DNA of 64,000 bases, taken from NCBI GenBank assembly GCA_038373885.1, contig JAWZYV010013008.1, positions 248,001 through 312,000 on the forward strand, given 5' to 3'. How positions within the stretch are numbered: the stretch's first letter is position 1; the number at the start of each line of letters is the position of its first letter. Shown here in pieces: positions 55,001 through 58,299 of the stretch. The translations under genes and the position numbers were made by a program. Under the pieces are notes generated by a model. It did not search any database and was not told where the DNA came from. It was given only the letters and a program-made list of their open reading frames with translations. Source of the stretch: Cheiracanthium punctorium (taxonomy: Eukaryota > Arthropoda > Arachnida > Araneae > Cheiracanthiidae).

Positions 55001-55672
55001 TGTATATTCTTCACTGAGCTACTTCAACATAAAATAATTAGTTAAGTACAAGTAAAGAACAATATATTTATAAAATTATTTATTTGTATATGATAACATA
55101 TGGACTGTTTCTAGACAAAGAAGAAAGTTATACTAACAAGGATTTTAAAAAAAGAGAGAGAGAAAGAAATGTTATTATTTAAATGGATGGTTAAAATTAG
55201 CTTTGCACGTATATAACATTACTTATATTTTTAAGGCATTTTTAACCATCACACATACACACAATTTTAATACATTTTCAAGTTTACATTATTATAGGTA
55301 TCATATATCTATTTATTAATACTTACAAATTGGCTCTCTTCAGCAAAAAATATTCCAAGAGCAAAGAGGTATCCAAGAGGCAGAAAAAAATTTGTATATG
55401 TGAAATACTTATTTTCTTTCATGAAAAAATTAGTCCTGCAATAAAAGTCGAGAGTACAGCAATATTGCTGAAACAAGCAAAAAATGTTTGGAACAAGCAA
55501 AATATATATTTTGGAAATCAGTGAACAAAAATTATACATTTTACAACAAATTTTAGACAAGTATAAATTAACACTTCAAACACTTACCTATCACATAAGA
55601 AAAAGTAAGCCATTACTATTCCTAATCGTGCCAGTGCAGTGCAAAGTTCATAGAAAGATGTTTTCTTTTCCC
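4739..55672 (-). CDS. CASD1: CASD1-family sialate O-acetyltransferase (partial spliced gene, nine exons)
   Basis: Nine minus-strand exons join without frame conflict: 55588-55672, 55327-55435, 53448-53531, 46836-46955, 23011-23167, 8190-8269, 6004-6108, 4942-5082 and 4739-4816. The product matches the membrane acyltransferase part of CASD1, the Golgi enzyme that O-acetylates sialic acid. Recognisable blocks, in order, are [88 protein letters not shown] and [10 protein letters not shown]. Most segments are hydrophobic, as expected of a multi-pass protein. The N-terminal luminal domain, normally several hundred residues, and the C-terminal segments are not in the window. Identification rests on recalled family motifs; catalytic residues cannot be checked because that part is absent. 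Confidence 0.88.
4942..5082 (-). CDS. CASD1: CASD1 exon h (141 bp)
   Basis: Acceptor TTGCAG, donor GTATGT, 47 codons in phase 0. It reads [15 protein letters not shown], then [20 protein letters not shown] and a hydrophobic run ending FFGLG. It directly continues exon g. Confidence 0.9.
6004..6108 (-). CDS. CASD1: CASD1 exon g (105 bp)
   Basis: Acceptor CTTCAG, donor GTAAGT, 35 codons in phase 0. It begins [16 protein letters not shown] and ends [11 protein letters not shown]. The tryptophan/arginine-rich ending is a hallmark of animal CASD1 and is related to the EWHFRSGLDRY segment of plant RWA proteins. Confidence 0.9.
6670..7212. mobile_element. Mariner-like non-autonomous element nested in the hAT element
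   Basis: Ends CAGGGTGTGTCAC and GTGACACACCCTG are inverted and flanked by TA on both sides. The inverted repeats extend about 70 bp, including TACCAATACAGCAAC. The interior keeps a minus-strand piece of mariner transposase (see 6935-7035), so this is an internally deleted derivative of an autonomous element. Confidence 0.88.
6935..7035 (-). pseudogene. Mariner transposase fragment
   Basis: On the minus strand one frame reads [19 protein letters not shown]. This corresponds to the [13 protein letters not shown] block holding the last catalytic aspartate of mariner-type transposases. Stops and frame changes surround it, so it is a relic. Confidence 0.7.
7633..7663. repeat. Perfect hairpin, 14-bp arms, 3-nt loop
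   Basis: CACAGAATGCATAC is followed by CTG and then its exact reverse complement. It lies in an intron of the host gene and has no recognised transposon ends. Confidence 0.8.
8190..8269 (-). CDS. CASD1: CASD1 exon f (80 bp)
   Basis: Acceptor TTTTTAG, donor GTAAGT. After two bases completing a split codon it reads [17 protein letters not shown] and then a membrane segment ending FYMSE. The intron before it (14.7 kb) contains the composite Penelope-like insertion. Confidence 0.85.
8517..8699 (-). other. Candidate extra exon (phase 1 to phase 1), unassigned
   Basis: On the minus strand a 183-bp open segment starts after a weak acceptor (TTAAG) and ends at donor GTTATA. It encodes about 60 codons including [20 protein letters not shown] and [12 protein letters not shown]. 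Its phases fit the phase-1 intron between CASD1 exons e and f, but family members do not have an insertion there. It could be an alternative exon, a fragment of another gene, or chance. I do not recognise the protein. Confidence 0.3.
9014..9065 (-). ncRNA. Hammerhead ribozyme motif, copy A
   Basis: On the minus strand CTGAAGA is followed by a stem (GTTCAAAA pairing with TTTTGAAT, one G-T wobble), then GAAA and CGCGTATC. These are the CUGANGA and GAAA core boxes of a hammerhead with a very short third stem, as known in canonical Penelope-like elements. It lies in the 3' terminal region of copy A. Confidence 0.75.
9506..11224 (-). CDS. Penelope-like element copy A: reverse transcriptase plus C-terminal GIY-YIG endonuclease (5'-truncated)
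   Basis: This open frame of 572 codons encodes a Penelope-type polyprotein that copies its RNA and nicks target DNA. Visible in order are [19 protein letters not shown] (motif A, catalytic Asp), [18 protein letters not shown] (motif B), YVDDTF (motif C), FLDVLV, and near the end [16 protein letters not shown] with RLKEH and a downstream acidic residue (GIY-YIG domain). The start methionine is simply the first after truncation. Compared with copy B, about 195 N-terminal codons are missing. The YIG motif reads YFG here (YIG in copy B), which may weaken the endonuclease. Activity is uncertain. Confidence 0.92.
   Translation of the reverse strand: MRHLIANTISSNNMHAKSNLSRSQKTALKELNSNPNLLITKADKGGQTVLLDKSSYVDCINNMLTTGPYTKLNSDPTNSHLSEIKHTVKSSVILNALTKRYVIPSIANCARFYALPKIHKPSLAFRPIVSNIGTASYNLARFLSHTLSPLTASNTHTVKNSYDFINKVKLLSPTNCKMLSLDVKSLFTNVPIQGAIDCLEKRLREFHYTSIEIKEFIALVSICIKQTAFIFNGSFYKQTEGLAMGNSLSPLLCDIYMHYFEEKLFKVFHFPCWVRYVDDTFVLVDSNCDISNLLLIVNSVDPCIQFTLEEECNNSLPFLDVLVSRNPDGFSTSVFRKPFSISLPPHALSNHPYQQKLSAFYTYVFRAIKICSDSSSLNNEISYLKSLAVSRGFSPSIIDKAVSKFNKPNTSTNTINFHNELIVLPFFSPLCYKISKLLKNFGFKVIFKPVNKLKFSSLKDPIPTENRWGVYYIPCESCDLGYFGQTRRALKFRLKEHERYVSRHELSKSSIASHCWNSNHRFQFSKAKILCTPQSLSHLDFLEGFSITQHLDRLVNDGSSVPFVHSAWKLLL
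11241..11654 (+). repeat. Upstream pseudo-LTR of Penelope-like copy B
   Basis: This segment repeats at 14236-14652 with few differences. It contains a long pyrimidine-rich tract, a TTTTCAG acceptor-like site and a hammerhead-like motif, and ends GTGTTTTTTCA. It begins exactly where copy A ends (around 11239), so the A/B junction is at the pseudo-LTR start. Confidence 0.88.
11519..11570 (+). ncRNA. Hammerhead-like motif with mutated core
   Basis: The layout matches 14519-14570: CTGAAGA, stem II, then the second box. Here that box reads AAAA because position 11556 is A where the other copy has G. The invariant G of GAAA is needed for hammerhead catalysis, so this copy is probably inactive. Confidence 0.75.
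11765..14068 (+). pseudogene. Penelope-like element copy B: RT/GIY-YIG frame broken by a 31-bp inversion
   Basis: From the ATG at 11765 the frame stays in register to a stop at 14068 (767 codons), but two adjacent stops lie at 12976-12981. I chose this start because upstream codons encode a phenylalanine/cysteine-rich run from the pseudo-LTR border. RT motifs: [12 protein letters not shown] before the break; [12 protein letters not shown] and YVDD (catalytic Asp near residues 473-474) after it. The GIY-YIG domain begins near residue 664, with YIG at 677-679 followed by QT. The stops come from an inverted internal segment (12958-12988), not substitution. The apparent ATG start at 12983 inside the inversion is an artefact. 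Confidence 0.92.
12958..12988 (+). other. 31-bp micro-inversion inside Penelope-like copy B
   Basis: Copy A has, in coding orientation, ACGTGAGTTTCATTATA and onward to GAGATT. Copy B has the reverse complement of that segment in the same place, with two or three substitutions and no length change. Flanking codons on both sides align perfectly. The inversion ends coincide with a small TTA/TAA inverted repeat. Confidence 0.9.
14236..14652 (+). repeat. Downstream pseudo-LTR of Penelope-like copy B
   Basis: Near-identical to 11241-11654. It starts in a poly-A run before TTACGTGTGC, continues through the same pyrimidine tract and ends GTGTTTTTTCA directly against the right target duplication. Confidence 0.9.
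14519..14570 (+). ncRNA. Hammerhead ribozyme motif, intact core
   Basis: TTGGA, CTGAAGA, an 8-bp stem (GTTCAAAA with TTTTGAAC, loop ACAATT), GAAA and CGCGTATC follow in order. Both core boxes are intact. Such motifs are established components of canonical Penelope-like pseudo-LTRs and may process tandem transcripts. Confidence 0.8.
14667..16660. other. Intronic DNA without recognised features
   Basis: AT-rich sequence inside the CASD1 e-f intron. Short open frames here lack splice context or homology. I see no RNA gene or transposon ends. Confidence 0.5.
16661..16711. repeat. Near-perfect foldback, about 24-bp arms
   Basis: TTATAAAAAAAAGGTGAGG leads to TTTAC, a 2-nt turn, then GTAAACCTCAAC and a T-run ending TATAA. 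The arms pair except for one or two bases. It is probably a minimal foldback element. Confidence 0.75.
16712..19240. other. Intronic AT-rich DNA with simple repeats
   Basis: It holds a poly-A run near 17130, an (AATT)n block around 18030-18048 and, at 18790-19240, a more GC-rich block that looks repeat-derived but could not be classified. No exon is supported. Confidence 0.45.
19260..19990 (+). repeat. Dispersed repeat family R1, copy 2
   Basis: Parts match 2780-3465 in order: a block with TTCGCAAAATG near the start, TAATAATTATGAATAA near 19423, a CTTGCAAG block near 19503, and GGGCCGTTTT / GGGGCCATTTTAAAT units at 19895-19990. Divergence is high and no coding capacity is seen. Confidence 0.55.
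20462..20702 (+). mobile_element. tRNA-derived SINE with 10-bp target duplication
   Basis: The block is flanked by AAGTATCATC at 20452-20461 and 20703-20712. Its head resembles a tRNA, with a GGGTTCAACTCC-like and then a GGTTCGATTCC B box. The body has CCCTTCATAGGGGGCGACA and CACCTACTAGGTGCCCCC and ends in poly-A. A second diverged copy, interrupted by a foldback element, is at 54011-54702. It is a SINE, not a functional tRNA gene. Confidence 0.88.
20995..21440 (+). pseudogene. Tigger/pogo-type transposase relic (CENP-B-like DNA-binding domain)
   Basis: In shifting plus-strand frames it reads a Psq-type helix-turn-helix ([20 protein letters not shown]), then [12 protein letters not shown], and farther on [20 protein letters not shown] and [15 protein letters not shown]. 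This is the expected order of the two DNA-binding helix-turn-helix units of Tigger transposases. At least one or two frameshifts break it. The DDE domain was not found. Confidence 0.78.
21450..23010. other. Intronic DNA without recognised features
   Basis: AT-rich DNA with a T-run of about 30 at 21692-21720. It precedes CASD1 exon e on the low-coordinate side. No gene or transposon end is seen. Confidence 0.5.
23011..23167 (-). CDS. CASD1: CASD1 exon e (157 bp)
   Basis: Acceptor TTCTAG and donor GTTGTA. It encodes 52 codons plus one base: [33 protein letters not shown], then a hydrophobic stretch ending TAASAE. The last base joins CT of the next exon to give alanine. It is separated from exon d by a 23.7 kb intron. 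Confidence 0.9.
23529..23560. repeat. Perfect hairpin, 15-bp arms, 2-nt loop
   Basis: TAAAGAGTTTTGTAC, then AC, then its exact reverse complement. No flanking terminal repeats were recognised. Confidence 0.82.
23707..23939. mobile_element. Short inverted-repeat MITE with AGCA duplication
   Basis: GGGCCATTCCATG at the left is matched by CATGGAATGGCCC at the right, and AGCA flanks both ends. The 233-bp interior has no coding capacity. The superfamily was not assigned. Confidence 0.7.
24399..24440. repeat. Hairpin, 15-bp arms, within a region of repeated TTTCATTGTACC motifs
   Basis: GTGTTTCATTGTACC and GGTACAATGAAACAC are perfect complements with a 12-nt loop. The same core recurs near 25146 (ATCATTGTACCCC) and 25518 (TTTCATTGTACCCC). 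This suggests an unclassified transposon covering about 24.3-25.7 kb. Confidence 0.65.
25825..26039. mobile_element. Pogo-like MITE
   Basis: Left end CAGTAGAGCGACTAG; right end, read inward, CAGTAGAACTTCTATGAGCG. The CAGT(A/G)GAA start, TA context and short length fit non-autonomous pogo/Tigger elements. It abuts a Naiad relic. Confidence 0.6.
26045..27110 (+). pseudogene. Diverged Naiad-type Penelope-like element relic (RT domain)
   Basis: Frames together encode the same order as the element at 37247: [59 protein letters not shown] (both catalytic Asp present), [25 protein letters not shown]. Frame breaks occur near 26420 and 26550, so only 26550-27071 is open. It is clearly a different subfamily from the 34-40 kb copies. 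Its 3' region seems to continue at 28128-28212 and 30447-31160 beyond two inserted DNA transposons. Confidence 0.82.
27290..28125. mobile_element. Pogo/Tigger-like non-autonomous transposon
   Basis: Ends CAGTGAAACCTCTCCGAGC and, inverted, CAGTGAAACCTCTCTGAGCG, with TA on each side. At 27655-27785 one frame is open ([20 protein letters not shown] onward) just after a TTTCAG acceptor-like site. It may be a remnant of a transposase or captured exon. Confidence 0.85.
28213..30438. mobile_element. hAT-like element with perfect 8-bp target duplication
   Basis: Ends TAGAGATGG and CCATCTCTA are inverted. ATTTCTAC flanks at 28205-28212 and 30439-30446. The subterminal regions carry many GATTCGAATC and GACTC(A/T)GAGTC motifs on both sides. 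No complete transposase is seen. It includes a poly-A tract (about 29137-29172), poly-C/G runs and a GGGGCGTAGCCAG foldback at 29710-29887. It interrupts the 3' region of the Naiad relic. Confidence 0.85.
29710..29887. mobile_element. GGCGTAGCCAG-type foldback MITE
   Basis: Left CAGGGGCGTAGCCAG and right TTGGCTACGCCTCTG are inverted. The interior is 178 bp with G-runs next to each end. A related element is at 32525-32698, and isolated ends occur near 29437 and 29461. Confidence 0.72.
30447..31160 (+). repeat. Probable 3' region of the diverged Naiad copy
   Basis: It has the same loose pattern as the 3' regions of the 34-40 kb Naiad copies: AAACTTTCTCT, a GGCAACA..TTTTTCACT block (30668-30690 against 35925-35945), and an AT-rich tail ending in TA repeats (31148-31163). 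Homology is weak. Confidence 0.4.
32274..33478. mobile_element. hAT-like element with perfect 8-bp target duplication
   Basis: CAGTGGCGG and CCGCCACTG are inverted ends, and ATTCCTGT flanks at 32266-32273 and 33479-33486. It carries no full transposase. A foldback MITE (32525-32698) is nested inside. Confidence 0.88.
32525..32698. mobile_element. GGCGTAGCCAGG foldback MITE, third nesting level
   Basis: CAGGGGCGTAGCCAGG at the left is matched by CCTGGCTACGCGCTTG at the right. The arms also hold poly-G and poly-C runs and GAAAATTTTTCC-type pairing. Same family as 29710-29887. Confidence 0.75.
34527..36329 (+). mobile_element. Naiad-type Penelope-like element, copy C1 (5'-truncated, RT end and 3' region)
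   Basis: It begins abruptly in TTTCGAACTGTTAC after a (TA)n run and matches 38973-40735 almost base for base. The open frame to 35399 encodes the RT core: [44 protein letters not shown] with both catalytic Asp, SFLDLSIS. The N-terminal endonuclease is absent. Its initial ATG comes from flanking DNA. Copy C2 follows directly downstream in the same orientation. Confidence 0.9.
36052..36189 (+). other. Conserved double-stem structure in the Naiad 3' region
   Basis: First stem: ATAGTAGGGT (36052-36061) with ACCCTACTAT (36114-36123), and inside it TGTGTGG (36072-36078) with CCACACA (36101-36107). Second stem: AAATTATAATCCACTGT (36136-36152) with ACAGTGGTTATAATTT (36174-36189), one bulge. Both recur in copy C2 (about 40495-40635). 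CTGAAGA lies in the second loop, but no GAAA box completes a hammerhead. Confidence 0.6.
36330..40735 (+). mobile_element. Naiad-type Penelope-like element, copy C2 (full length)
   Basis: About 0.9 kb of AT-rich leader precedes an 865-codon frame (37247-39844), followed by a 3' region nearly identical to that of copy C1. The leader start is set where the C1 3' region stops matching the C2 end. The C2 3' region lacks 38 bp present in C1 at 36221-36258, flanked in C1 by AATTCTTG repeats. The element ends in a (TA)n run. Confidence 0.85.
37247..39844 (+). CDS. Naiad-type polyprotein: N-terminal GIY-YIG endonuclease, CxC linker, C-terminal reverse transcriptase
   Basis: Residues 56-73 hold a CTSSRCKTC cysteine cluster. 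Residues 87-103 form the GIY-YIG core ([17 protein letters not shown]), with R112, H116 and an acidic residue in FLENYF (about 163). CIC at 379-381 matches the CxC motif that links EN and RT in N-terminal-EN Penelope-like elements, and [17 protein letters not shown] follows. RT blocks: [31 protein letters not shown] (motif A), [16 protein letters not shown] (motif B). Motif C reads RYIDILLV: near residue 738 one Asp is deleted compared with YIDD in copy C1. The permuted order identifies the published Naiad clade. No in-frame TGA occurs, so this is not one of the reported selenoprotein Naiads. RT activity is unlikely. Confidence 0.93.
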   Translation: MVDYNNLAPGKQGNNIFPYARYKKINDDKDYLGSKACDLSSPTNIHQLPTLKFIKCTSSRCKTCPLADTTNICNSRSNLSTFCKVYNCIYMLTCNQCKIAYIGQTSNPLHLRINLHRNHVKNYPSNLSGNNFEYEHFHMHGFNNINITILSIKKNHNERLFLENYFIQFHNTSYPYGLNQLVHNKQLIYYTSTTNINKYSPIYNTLNLSIYNKTIRISRGKRKKCNSPKYSNSYIKSAILKLYNYYTSTYNWINIRTFIYSIKKKLLVKYFSIFSNLNISGHFSHLFFDLIVARATALTVNLTNKSNNTPSNSNLLITFTNPAFNNLNFNTIFSNNNTYFPIKNVIIKKSFKYPLPFGRKLFNYNSFSKTYNPSDTPPCICNDNHYRNFINRDYGHIITGDLAIVKDIRLKKLMQKGSKHRIPSKHSLSGIVTQFTYDLDFYIYNTALKYSTPIEAFTTWKVKVLSFFKQNIAKYVKYSSPVNSQFHTQIDFIKQYFIITYVDKSSNNYAFICKQLYHSFLASTIVNNSIYSSTNLSTVVCNKKILAFYKLLNLQHNNLHYPYIVLIPKFHKSPLTFRTVTIGCNTYCNVASKLLLKILSVMHEYYIKRNDYSISIGNSYDLRNTICTISNITSLYTYDFKDLFNNIPLDDLYNVINELFETCVNNIQLPSHVDVTYFSCLSKFIIYNNFILHNNKIYLQNHGIPQGGSASSYLADLYLYYYEKEYTNTHIILKRYIDILLVNTTTNNNIIFPIKYPSALELIKNDMLNNSVSFLDLSISITPRNSLSFNIYDKRKDFSFKVNSFTHFSSCLHKSVFRNIIYNHCCRIKFLCSDDFKVSNFKSLFLSARQYNYPTKFLKSIIYNS
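42121..43348. mobile_element. hAT-like transposon with decayed transposase gene
   Basis: CATAGCTGCCAACC and, inverted, CATAGCTGCCTACC form the ends. AGAAGG flanks both sides (42115-42120, 43349-43354), shorter than the usual 8-bp hAT duplication. The minus-strand frame inside supports the hAT assignment. Confidence 0.7.
42348..42740 (-). pseudogene. hAT-type transposase N-terminal fragment
   Basis: The frame reads [40 protein letters not shown] and [18 protein letters not shown], a block typical of the region after the BED finger in hAT-type transposases. From about WVPPEYFPG on it is low-complexity read-through. The RNase H-like catalytic domain is missing. Confidence 0.68.
43861..44902. 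repeat. Mariner-family subterminal relics in intron
   Basis: Stretches such as TTTTTATATGG, ATGTGCCCA and TACAAAATTTCA recur near 40950, 44000-44090 and 62500-62590. They suggest fragments of one inverted-repeat family. A poly-G run is at 44369-44382. No gene is seen. Confidence 0.4.
44903..45067 (-). other. Candidate phase-0 exon of 55 codons, unassigned
   Basis: On the minus strand, acceptor TATACAG and donor GTTTGT bound an open segment: [19 protein letters not shown] (membrane-like), then [18 protein letters not shown] and [16 protein letters not shown]. It is in phase 0 at both ends, as is the CASD1 intron it lies in (exon d to exon e). Other CASD1 proteins are contiguous across that junction, so it is either an alternative or lineage-specific exon or a fragment of another gene. 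I do not recognise it. Confidence 0.4.
45068..46835. other. Intronic DNA without recognised genes
   Basis: AT-rich. A mariner-like terminus (GGGACATCTTGTA) lies near 46556-46568 without a clear partner. Nothing else was recognised. Confidence 0.45.
46836..46955 (-). CDS. CASD1: CASD1 exon d (120 bp)
   Basis: Acceptor TCTAG, donor GTAAGT, 40 codons in phase 0 at both ends. It encodes [17 protein letters not shown] and then [19 protein letters not shown]. It matches the CASD1 segment that precedes VLFRLNF in relatives. Confidence 0.9.
47163..48299. mobile_element. Pogo/Tigger-like element, internally deleted
   Basis: Ends CAGTAGAATCTCGCTACAAC and, inverted, CAGTGAAATCCCTCTACAGC are flanked by TA. 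Subterminal repeats of TCTCTCTA(C/T)AACGAT-type sequence occur on both sides. The interior keeps the first 27 codons of the transposase (47787-47870). Confidence 0.87.
47787..47870 (+). pseudogene. Start of a Tigger-type transposase, 27 codons
   Basis: From the ATG it reads [19 protein letters not shown] and then DKGMKQNK before a stop. This matches the start of the Psq helix-turn-helix of CENP-B/Tigger proteins. The rest of the gene is deleted from the element. Confidence 0.75.
49153..49330 (+). repeat. Pogo-like terminus without a recognised partner
   Basis: After TA, CAGTCGAACTCCGCTATAGC and repeated TATAGTGAACCTC-type motifs resemble a pogo/Tigger end. A matching right end was not found. 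A T-run follows at 49328-49350. Confidence 0.45.
49671..49711. repeat. Perfect hairpin, 17-bp arms, 7-nt loop
   Basis: TATACCCATTTTACCCT is followed by GTGGTTT and its exact reverse complement. A related TACCCATTTTACATTGGC occurs at 52914-52932, so this may be a terminal fold of an unclassified element. Confidence 0.8.
50045..50155 (-). repeat. Tandem R1-type units
   Basis: Two successive units contain AATTAAAATGGCCCCTTCAC and GATTAAAATGGCCCTTC. Reverse-complement versions are found at 3390-3465 and 19895-19990. Confidence 0.55.
50453..50638 (-). other. Coding-like ORF of 61 codons, unassigned
   Basis: It begins [20 protein letters not shown] and continues [18 protein letters not shown], then [13 protein letters not shown] before a stop. 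An acceptor-like TTTTAG lies directly before the ATG, and a donor-like GTAAGA lies inside after QVA in phase 0. It could be a small gene, a retrocopy or an exon. The amino-acid make-up looks like real protein, but I do not recognise it. Confidence 0.35.
50877..52361. mobile_element. Inverted-repeat element with subterminal AAGCTT arrays
   Basis: Ends CCCAGACAGCACA and TGTGCTGTCTGGG are perfect inverted repeats. Within about 150 bp of each end AAGCTT occurs six times, mostly as (T/C)AAGCTTG(A/C). Such arrays are usually binding sites for a transposase. The interior has no transposase gene. No target duplication was recognised, and the superfamily is unassigned. Confidence 0.75.
51165..51285 (-). 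repeat. Possible tRNA-derived SINE fragment
   Basis: On the minus strand GTGGCTCGGCTACGAACCG occurs twice, followed by GGTTCCGGGTTCTATTC, a degenerate B box. It resembles the head of a tRNA-derived SINE with an internal duplication. Confidence 0.4.
52362..53447. other. Intronic DNA without recognised features
   Basis: AT-rich DNA leading to CASD1 exon c. It includes a diverged TACCCATTTTACATTGGC motif and an (AAAG)n stretch near 53428. No gene is seen. Confidence 0.5.
53448..53531 (-). CDS. CASD1: CASD1 exon c (84 bp)
   Basis: Acceptor ACTCAG, donor GTAAAT, 28 codons in phase 0 at both ends. It reads [17 protein letters not shown] and continues to YHMTGASR. This is among the most recognisable blocks of the family. 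Confidence 0.9.
54011..54702 (+). mobile_element. tRNA-derived SINE, second copy, split by a foldback element
   Basis: The head GTGTAGTGGCTAAAG (54021-54035) and the rest (54534-54702: GGTTTGATTCC B box, CCCTTCATAGG, CACCTATTAG, poly-A tail) are homologous to the SINE at 20462. Between them sits the element at 54051-54533. Confidence 0.78.
54051..54533. mobile_element. Non-autonomous inverted-repeat element inserted in a SINE
   Basis: Left CAGGGTCTCCAC and right GTGGAAACCCTG are inverted. The right half recurs at 58863-59182 (TACAAGTAGCCAAAAACTT and so on). The ends resemble hAT types, but a clear 8-bp duplication was not seen. Confidence 0.7.
55327..55435 (-). CDS. CASD1: CASD1 exon b (109 bp)
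   Basis: Acceptor TTGCAG and donor GTAAGT. The first base completes the arginine codon of exon a, then [10 protein letters not shown], a hydrophobic membrane segment and EESQF follow. The intron before it is only 152 bp. The [10 protein letters not shown] block is strongly conserved in animal CASD1. Confidence 0.87.
55588..55672 (-). CDS. CASD1: CASD1 exon a (first seen, 85 bp)
   Basis: The exon sits between an acceptor ending TTGTAG and donor GTAAGTG on the minus strand. It reads [19 protein letters not shown] and then a hydrophobic stretch ending in CD plus a split arginine codon (AG|G). It starts with 2 nt of a split codon and ends with 2 nt. The preceding exon was not found to the right. 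Confidence 0.8.
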
Positions 55673-57060
55673 CTACAATGGTAATGCTTTAAAACTTAAA
55701 AAAGAAAAACTTCATAGTAGCACTTCATAAAAAGTGCAATAAAGTCATTTTTTACATAAAATTCTTTAATCAAAATTTAAAATTTTAACAGTGAGTCATA
55801 TGCCAGAGAATAGACATGAAAATATAGCATTCTAATCAGCCTTAATGTAATGAAATATAAAAATATATTTTAAGCATGTGTAATGTATGCTACAACAAAA
55901 TTACATATAATCATATTTCTCATAATATATAAAAATGTACTTCTGCAGATACAAAGCTACAAAATTAAAATCTTGCATAATTTGTCATATTTTACAAATC
56001 ATGTAAAAATATATTTATATTTAATGTGTTCTACAGTTTTATTTATTTATTTTTAGTAAATAAGAATAAAAAAAAATCTTTTAAAGAATTAAAATAGAAA
56101 ATGTAATAATGGAGTATTTCTTCTAAAATTTTCGCTGAAAAACTGACTGCAACAAAGATATTGATAAGGAAAGCATTCTAACAACACTTTAAACAGTTCA
56201 CGGTTTAATTTCATAACAAAAAAAGTTAAACTTATATATTTTAGGATTGAATTTCAGTTGTTCAGTACCAATGATACAGGGTGTTTAAAAAAGAATGACC
56301 CGATTTGAAATGTTTGTATTATGAAAAATATTAGCCGCCTCTGGCAACCAGCTTGTCTGCCGATGTGCAACCTACTGTATTTTATTTAAACTATTTCTAT
56401 AACTTAAATATTAATACCAAATTATAATTTAAAAGCTAAACTGTTAAAATATTTATCTTTAAAAATGTAATAACTTTTAAACAAAACCTATTCATTCCCC
56501 ACTATCCAGCTTACAAATGTTCTTCAATATCCTGCATGCTTAGCTCTAAATGTAAACAATCTGAAAGAGACAGAGTTGATTAAACGTTTTCTTCAGCATG
56601 CGAACGGCCAGAAACTGAATTCAGCTATGCAGCTGTGTTAGTTTGCTTTGCAAGTACAAACCTGAATAGCGAAAACACAGTAAGAAAGTTCTTTTTGATT
56701 CGTAACATATAAATGCGATATGCGTGGTTTCTGTGATGTCATTTTGTACGTGTTCTCAGTCCAATAGGATTGGTCCACATTTAATTTCTAAAACTTCCCA
56801 AATGTAAATTGCATTTGTGCAAAGTATTTAAAGCTAAAATTTTGTGGAATTCTTTGCCACTTCTCATCTATGCTGCGAAGTGTAGGAGATGGCGGATTTC
56901 TTTTAATGTAACTTATTTTTACCCCAGTTCAGTGTTTTCTTTGGGTATAGTTAGCCTTTTTGATAATGAATATTAAATTATTTTATAACCATGTATATTG
57001 TGAGGAAAATTTCTAAATGTTAAATTAAAAATGCATAATTAAACTTAATATAAATTTAAG
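55673..57060. other. AT-rich DNA, no further host exon recognised
   Basis: The next CASD1 exon to the right should end with one base of a split codon before a GT donor on the minus strand. I could not find a convincing one. A lone transposon-like terminus, CAGGGTGTTTAAAAAAGAAT, starts near 56277. Confidence 0.45.
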
Positions 57061-58265
57061 TGTTAGGGTTAAATTAATCTAACTCAACCATCCAGCCCTT
57101 TTTAGGGAACTGCTAGTTTAGATTAATTGAAATTTCACTGTTTTTCTGGTCTTTTAGACCTGGTTTTGATTTTAAAACTTTTGTAACCTTTTACTTCTCG
57201 ATAATACATGGAACTTTTTTAATGCATGTTCATCCTTATTGCATGAACTTTAATAAAATTTATGAACTTTAATAAAATCTTATAAATCTTTGTGATCGCT
57301 CTTTTACCCTACAGCAACTATTATTTAACTAGGACTTTAAATTAGTTAAAGGTTTTAGGACAAGCAGATTTTTGAAAAGGATTCTTTTAATAGATCCTTG
57401 AACCTAGTTTTTGGTCATTTAGACCAACAAAACGGTAGCAGAGCGTGGTTGTTTCCACTTCAGCTTAGCTTAAGTATAACTTAAAACTAAATTTCCTTAT
57501 TTAAAAATTTAAAGGAAAAAAACAAAAAGATTTATTAATTTAAAAAGTTTTTTAAAAGTGTAACTAGTTTAATACTCTAAGGATAGCTGATATAAATCAT
57601 AGAATGTTAGGTTCTGTTTTTCATTTCATAAGCTCACTGAAAAGAAAGGCGACAATGGCAGTTTAAAATGGAAATGCTTTTGTGTCATGAAAGCCTGGTT
57701 AGCTTCATTGATGGATAAGAGTTAGAGCCAACTACAGTTGATGGTGACATTAGGCCTCCTGACGTTAGGCCTCCTGCGACAGTATCGTTGATGTCAGTGC
57801 TTCAGCTTTACAAGCTTCAATTAAAGTGCAATCTGAATTTAGCCGAGGAAAGCAAAATGCAGTGTCAATGGGAATTGAAGCAGAACAGCAGAGCCTTATC
57901 ATTGGAATTAGTGATCCCAAAGTTATGTGGGACATGTTAAAAGAAGCTTTTGAGACGTCTAGTAGAATCTTCGAGCCAAGTTCATGAAAATTAAATATAA
58001 ATATCCTGAATCGATGGCTGTTTATTTAGGATGATTGAAACAAGCTAAAGATAGATTAGTAGCTGTCGGGAAAAAGGTAGATGACAATAAGTATTCTTCA
58101 TCAAATGTTAATGAATTTACCACAAGAATATAATAATATTTTGCAACAATTATATATGTTAAGATGACCAACAATTTATCCCTGCAATTGTAAAAGAAAA
58201 GTTACTTGCAGAATATGACCGTATCCATTACGAGAAATTAAGTTCTGTAGATAACTCCCACTCTC
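57061..58265 (+). mobile_element. Copia-type LTR retrotransposon, 5' part, decayed
   Basis: A probable LTR at 57061-57429 starts TGTTAGGG and ends CCAACA, with TGTT/AACA inverted ends. A primer-binding-like stretch, GGTAGCAGAGCGTGG, begins at 57434. Then a broken gag follows: FKMEMLLCHESLVSFIDG near 57665, SLIIGISDPKVMWDMLKEAF near 57893, LMNLPQEYNNILQQLYML in another frame near 58110, and KEKLLAEYDRIHYEKLSS. These match the copia gag (UBN2-like) layout. A LINE fragment interrupts it after about 58300, and no pol was seen. Confidence 0.75.
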
Positions 58266-58299
58266 GAAGTGCCAGTGTTATGTTTGTCAGAAATAAATC

